Positions 62,027 to 64,000 of a DNA stretch of 64,000 bases are shown here, piece by piece. The stretch comes from Nocardia exalbida NBRC 100660 (GTDB taxonomy: Bacteria > Actinomycetota > Actinomycetes > Mycobacteriales > Mycobacteriaceae). The translations under genes and the position numbers were made by a program. The notes under the pieces were generated by a model. It was not told the DNA's origin. It saw nothing but the letters and a program-made list of their open reading frames with translations, and ran no database searches. Each line of letters opens with the position of its first letter. Within the stretch, counting starts at the first letter, position 1. Location: assembly GCF_000308575.1 (NCBI RefSeq), contig NZ_BAFZ01000099.1, positions 124,001 through 188,000 on the forward strand, given 5' to 3'.

Positions 62027-63008
62027 CCGAAGCACACCCTTGCGGGTGTTGAGCCGCAGCGACCTCGCCGACGTGCCGATCACACCGGCCGCGGTGGTGC
62101 GCGCGGTGGAGGAGGCGTACCTCGCCTTCGCGGCGGGCGATTCGGACAACCCGCGCAAACTCAGCGTCGCGAACCCGGACGGCTGGTCGGTCGCCTACGC
62201 CATGCTCGGCCGGGACGGCCGCAGGCGCGTGGTGGCGATGAAGACCTCCTACAAGTTCGACCCCGGCCACGATCGCAGCACCAAGCGGTACTACACGACC
62301 ATCACGCTCTACGACGACAGCACCGGTGCGCCGATCGCGATGATGGACTGCGCCCGGGTCGGCGCGTTGCGCACGCCCGCGGTGTCGGCGCTGCTGGTGC
62401 GCGAGACGATCCGGCGCGGCGCGGAGAGCGTGCTGCTGATCGGTACCGGCACCCAGGGCCGCAACGCCCTGCCGCATCTGCTCGCCGCCAACCCGCAGCT
62501 GCGCAAACTTATGGTCTACGGCACCCACCCGGAGGGGCTGGAAGCCGTGCACCGCGGACTCGCCGAGCATCATCCGCACGCCCTGCTCGAGACCGTGACC
62601 GATCCCCGCGCAGCGGCGGCCACGGCCGATGTCGTGCTGGCCACCGCGGGCCCGGCCACCGAGGTGGCGCTCGAATCCGAGGATCTGGCGCCCGGTTCGG
62701 TGGCGGTGCTGGTCGGCTACGGACTCGCGCCCTCGACGCTGGCGGAGGCCGATCGCGTGATCGCGACCAGCGCCGAGCAGATGGCGCTGACCGGCACCGA
62801 CATGGCAGGGCCGGACGGCACGCTGCGCGCGGTGGACGCCGAGCTGCCGCAGATCCTGAATCGCCGTGCGGTGGCGCGCCGCTCGGACGACGAACGCGTC
62901 TTCGTCTACAACAGCGGACTGGTGCTGACCGACATCGCGGTGGCCCACGCGCTGGCCGAGCGGGCGATCGCGGAGGGCCGGGGTACGGAGGTGCCGCTGT
63001 GGGACTAG
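61977..63008 (+). CDS. Ornithine cyclodeaminase/mu-crystallin-family dehydrogenase (SbnB-like)
   Basis: 343 residues if it starts at the ATG at 61977, overlapping the oxygenase by 50 bp; ATGs at 61986 and 61998, or a TTG at 62013 after GAGG, are alternatives. Rossmann motif LLIGTGTQGRNALPHLL near 145, substrate block RVGALRTPAVSAL near 125, and the family end VFVYNSGLVLTDIAVAHALAERAI. In staphyloferrin B synthesis SbnB oxidises a glutamate-derived intermediate to release 2,3-diaminopropionate; here it precedes a decarboxylase in the same order of chemistry. Confidence 0.82.
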   Translation: MSGMQYDMIEDPLSTRDRSTPLRVLSRSDLADVPITPAAVVRAVEEAYLAFAAGDSDNPRKLSVANPDGWSVAYAMLGRDGRRRVVAMKTSYKFDPGHDRSTKRYYTTITLYDDSTGAPIAMMDCARVGALRTPAVSALLVRETIRRGAESVLLIGTGTQGRNALPHLLAANPQLRKLMVYGTHPEGLEAVHRGLAEHHPHALLETVTDPRAAAATADVVLATAGPATEVALESEDLAPGSVAVLVGYGLAPSTLAEADRVIATSAEQMALTGTDMAGPDGTLRAVDAELPQILNRRAVARRSDDERVFVYNSGLVLTDIAVAHALAERAIAEGRGTEVPLWD

Positions 63009-63024
63009 CGCACGGAGGTACGCG

Positions 63025-64000
63025 GTGGGACTAGAACAGTCGAGTATCGCCGTGGAGCCGGGGGCCGACGCGAACGCGCACGAGTCGATCAGCGCGTCAC
63101 CGATGCCCGCGCATCTCGACCCGTGGGAGCGCCGCCTGCTCGCCGATCCGAACCTGCTCGGTGACTTGTCTTTCGCGATGGGCGGCCCGTTCCATGTGAT
63201 GTATCCGGCACGGGTCGGCCACAACATCCGGGCCTTCCGCGCCGCTTTCACCCGCGCCGGAGTGCACGGCACGATCTACTACGGCAAGAAGGCGAACAAG
63301 GCCGCTTGTGTGGCGCGGGCGTGCGCGGAACACGGCGCGGGCGTCGACGTCGCCAGCGTCGGCGAGCTGACCGCCGCGCTGGCGCAGGGCGTGCGCGGCC
63401 CCGAGCTCATGGTGACCGGCCCGGCCAAGGCGGACGACCTGCTGTGGCTGGCCGCCCGGCACGGTTCGCTGATCGCCGTGGACGACCTCGGCGAACTCGA
63501 GCGGCTCGCCGCGCTCACGTCTGCCGGGGAGCCCGCGCGCGTGCTGCTGCGCGTGCTGCCCGCCGCCTCGGCCAGCCGATTCGGCATGACATCCGGCGAA
63601 ATCGAGGACGCGCTGGCGCTGTGCGGCGCTCGCGCACCGATCCGGCTGGAAGGCTTCAGTTTTCACCTGTCCGGCTACGACGCGGTCGCGCGGGCGGAAT
63701 TGGCGGGCGAGCTGATCGCCCGCTGCCTGCACGCGCGCACACTGGGGCATCCGGCCACTACCGTGTCGATCGGCGGTGGCTTCGGCGTCGACTACGTTCC
63801 GGCGGACGCCGCCCTGGAGTTCACCGCGGGGATGGGCAGGCAGTGGTTCCACTCCGGGAAGTCCTTCGATTCGTACTATCCGTACCACTTTCCGGTGCCC
63901 GGCGCGGCCATGCTCACCCAAATCCTCGAGCACGACGATCTCGCCGGGCGATTGCGCGACAACGCCGTGCGCCTGGCGATCGAACCGGGCCGCGCGCTGC
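63025..64000 (+). CDS. Fold-III PLP-dependent amino acid decarboxylase, N-terminal part (LysA/SbnH-like)
   Basis: Partial, 325 residues visible, open at the right edge. GTG at 63025 with GGAGG 6 bases upstream, 16 bp after the dehydrogenase stop. PLP lysine K89 in YYGKKANKAA, HLSGYD near 213, the glycine-rich phosphate loop SIGGGFGVDY near 250, and EPGRAL near the edge, all typical of diaminopimelate and ornithine-type decarboxylases. SbnH-like members decarboxylate an intermediate of carboxylate siderophores. Substrate not provable here. Confidence 0.85.
   Translation, partial: MGLEQSSIAVEPGADANAHESISASPMPAHLDPWERRLLADPNLLGDLSFAMGGPFHVMYPARVGHNIRAFRAAFTRAGVHGTIYYGKKANKAACVARACAEHGAGVDVASVGELTAALAQGVRGPELMVTGPAKADDLLWLAARHGSLIAVDDLGELERLAALTSAGEPARVLLRVLPAASASRFGMTSGEIEDALALCGARAPIRLEGFSFHLSGYDAVARAELAGELIARCLHARTLGHPATTVSIGGGFGVDYVPADAALEFTAGMGRQWFHSGKSFDSYYPYHFPVPGAAMLTQILEHDDLAGRLRDNAVRLAIEPGRAL

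Overview
The window is chromosomal DNA of a high-GC, mycolic-acid-type actinomycete, most likely Nocardia or a close relative. It carries mycothiol metabolism (mca), many lipoproteins, GTG and leaderless starts and IdeR-type iron boxes. Two blocks follow the Mycobacterium tuberculosis gene order. About 3.2-29.8 kb corresponds to Rv1086 back to Rv1072 (Z-prenyl synthase, hemolysin III, DUF255, mca, DUF4307, greA, metB, cbs, GDSL esterase, thiolase, Bax inhibitor). About 51-55.4 kb corresponds to Rv1026-Rv1022 (ppx, DUF501, ftsB-like, eno, lpqU). Synteny is recalled from knowledge of that genome; no search was run.

Layout. 0-20.5 kb is mostly housekeeping: coaA, prenyl synthase, a membrane adenylate/guanylate cyclase, DUF255, mca, greA, metB, an acyl-CoA dehydrogenase, a channel-like membrane protein and an HD-domain/LuxR fusion. 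A small accessory island (about 22.0-26.3 kb) interrupts the conserved order between cbs and the GDSL esterase. It has a divergent XRE regulator, four small coupled genes on the other strand, a secreted protein and an IS30-like remnant. 26.7-33.8 kb holds fatty-acid, membrane and lipoprotein genes, including a DUF6153/DUF305 pair.

33.9-40.1 kb is a single 2055-residue nonribosomal peptide synthetase (A-T-C-A-T-R) standing without recognisable partner genes. 43.3-47.4 kb is a decayed tandem integration site at a tRNA gene with anticodon UAA. It shows the intact tRNA, a 31-bp exact copy of its 3' half 2.3 kb away, a more degenerate third copy, and two integrase tails each ending exactly 136 bp from its tRNA copy. 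47.6-54.6 kb returns to housekeeping genes (rnz, an amino acid permease, ppx, DUF501, septum protein, enolase).

55.4-64 kb is a likely iron-regulated metallophore locus. A peptide/nickel-type ABC transporter (lipoprotein, two permeases, one protein with two ATPase domains) is divergent from a VioC-like oxygenase, an ornithine cyclodeaminase-family dehydrogenase and a fold-III PLP decarboxylase that runs off the window. An IdeR/DtxR-like box lies in front of each arm. The biosynthetic trio resembles SbnB/SbnH chemistry, so the expected product is a carboxylate-type siderophore or related metallophore, imported by the adjacent transporter. The product itself is inference.
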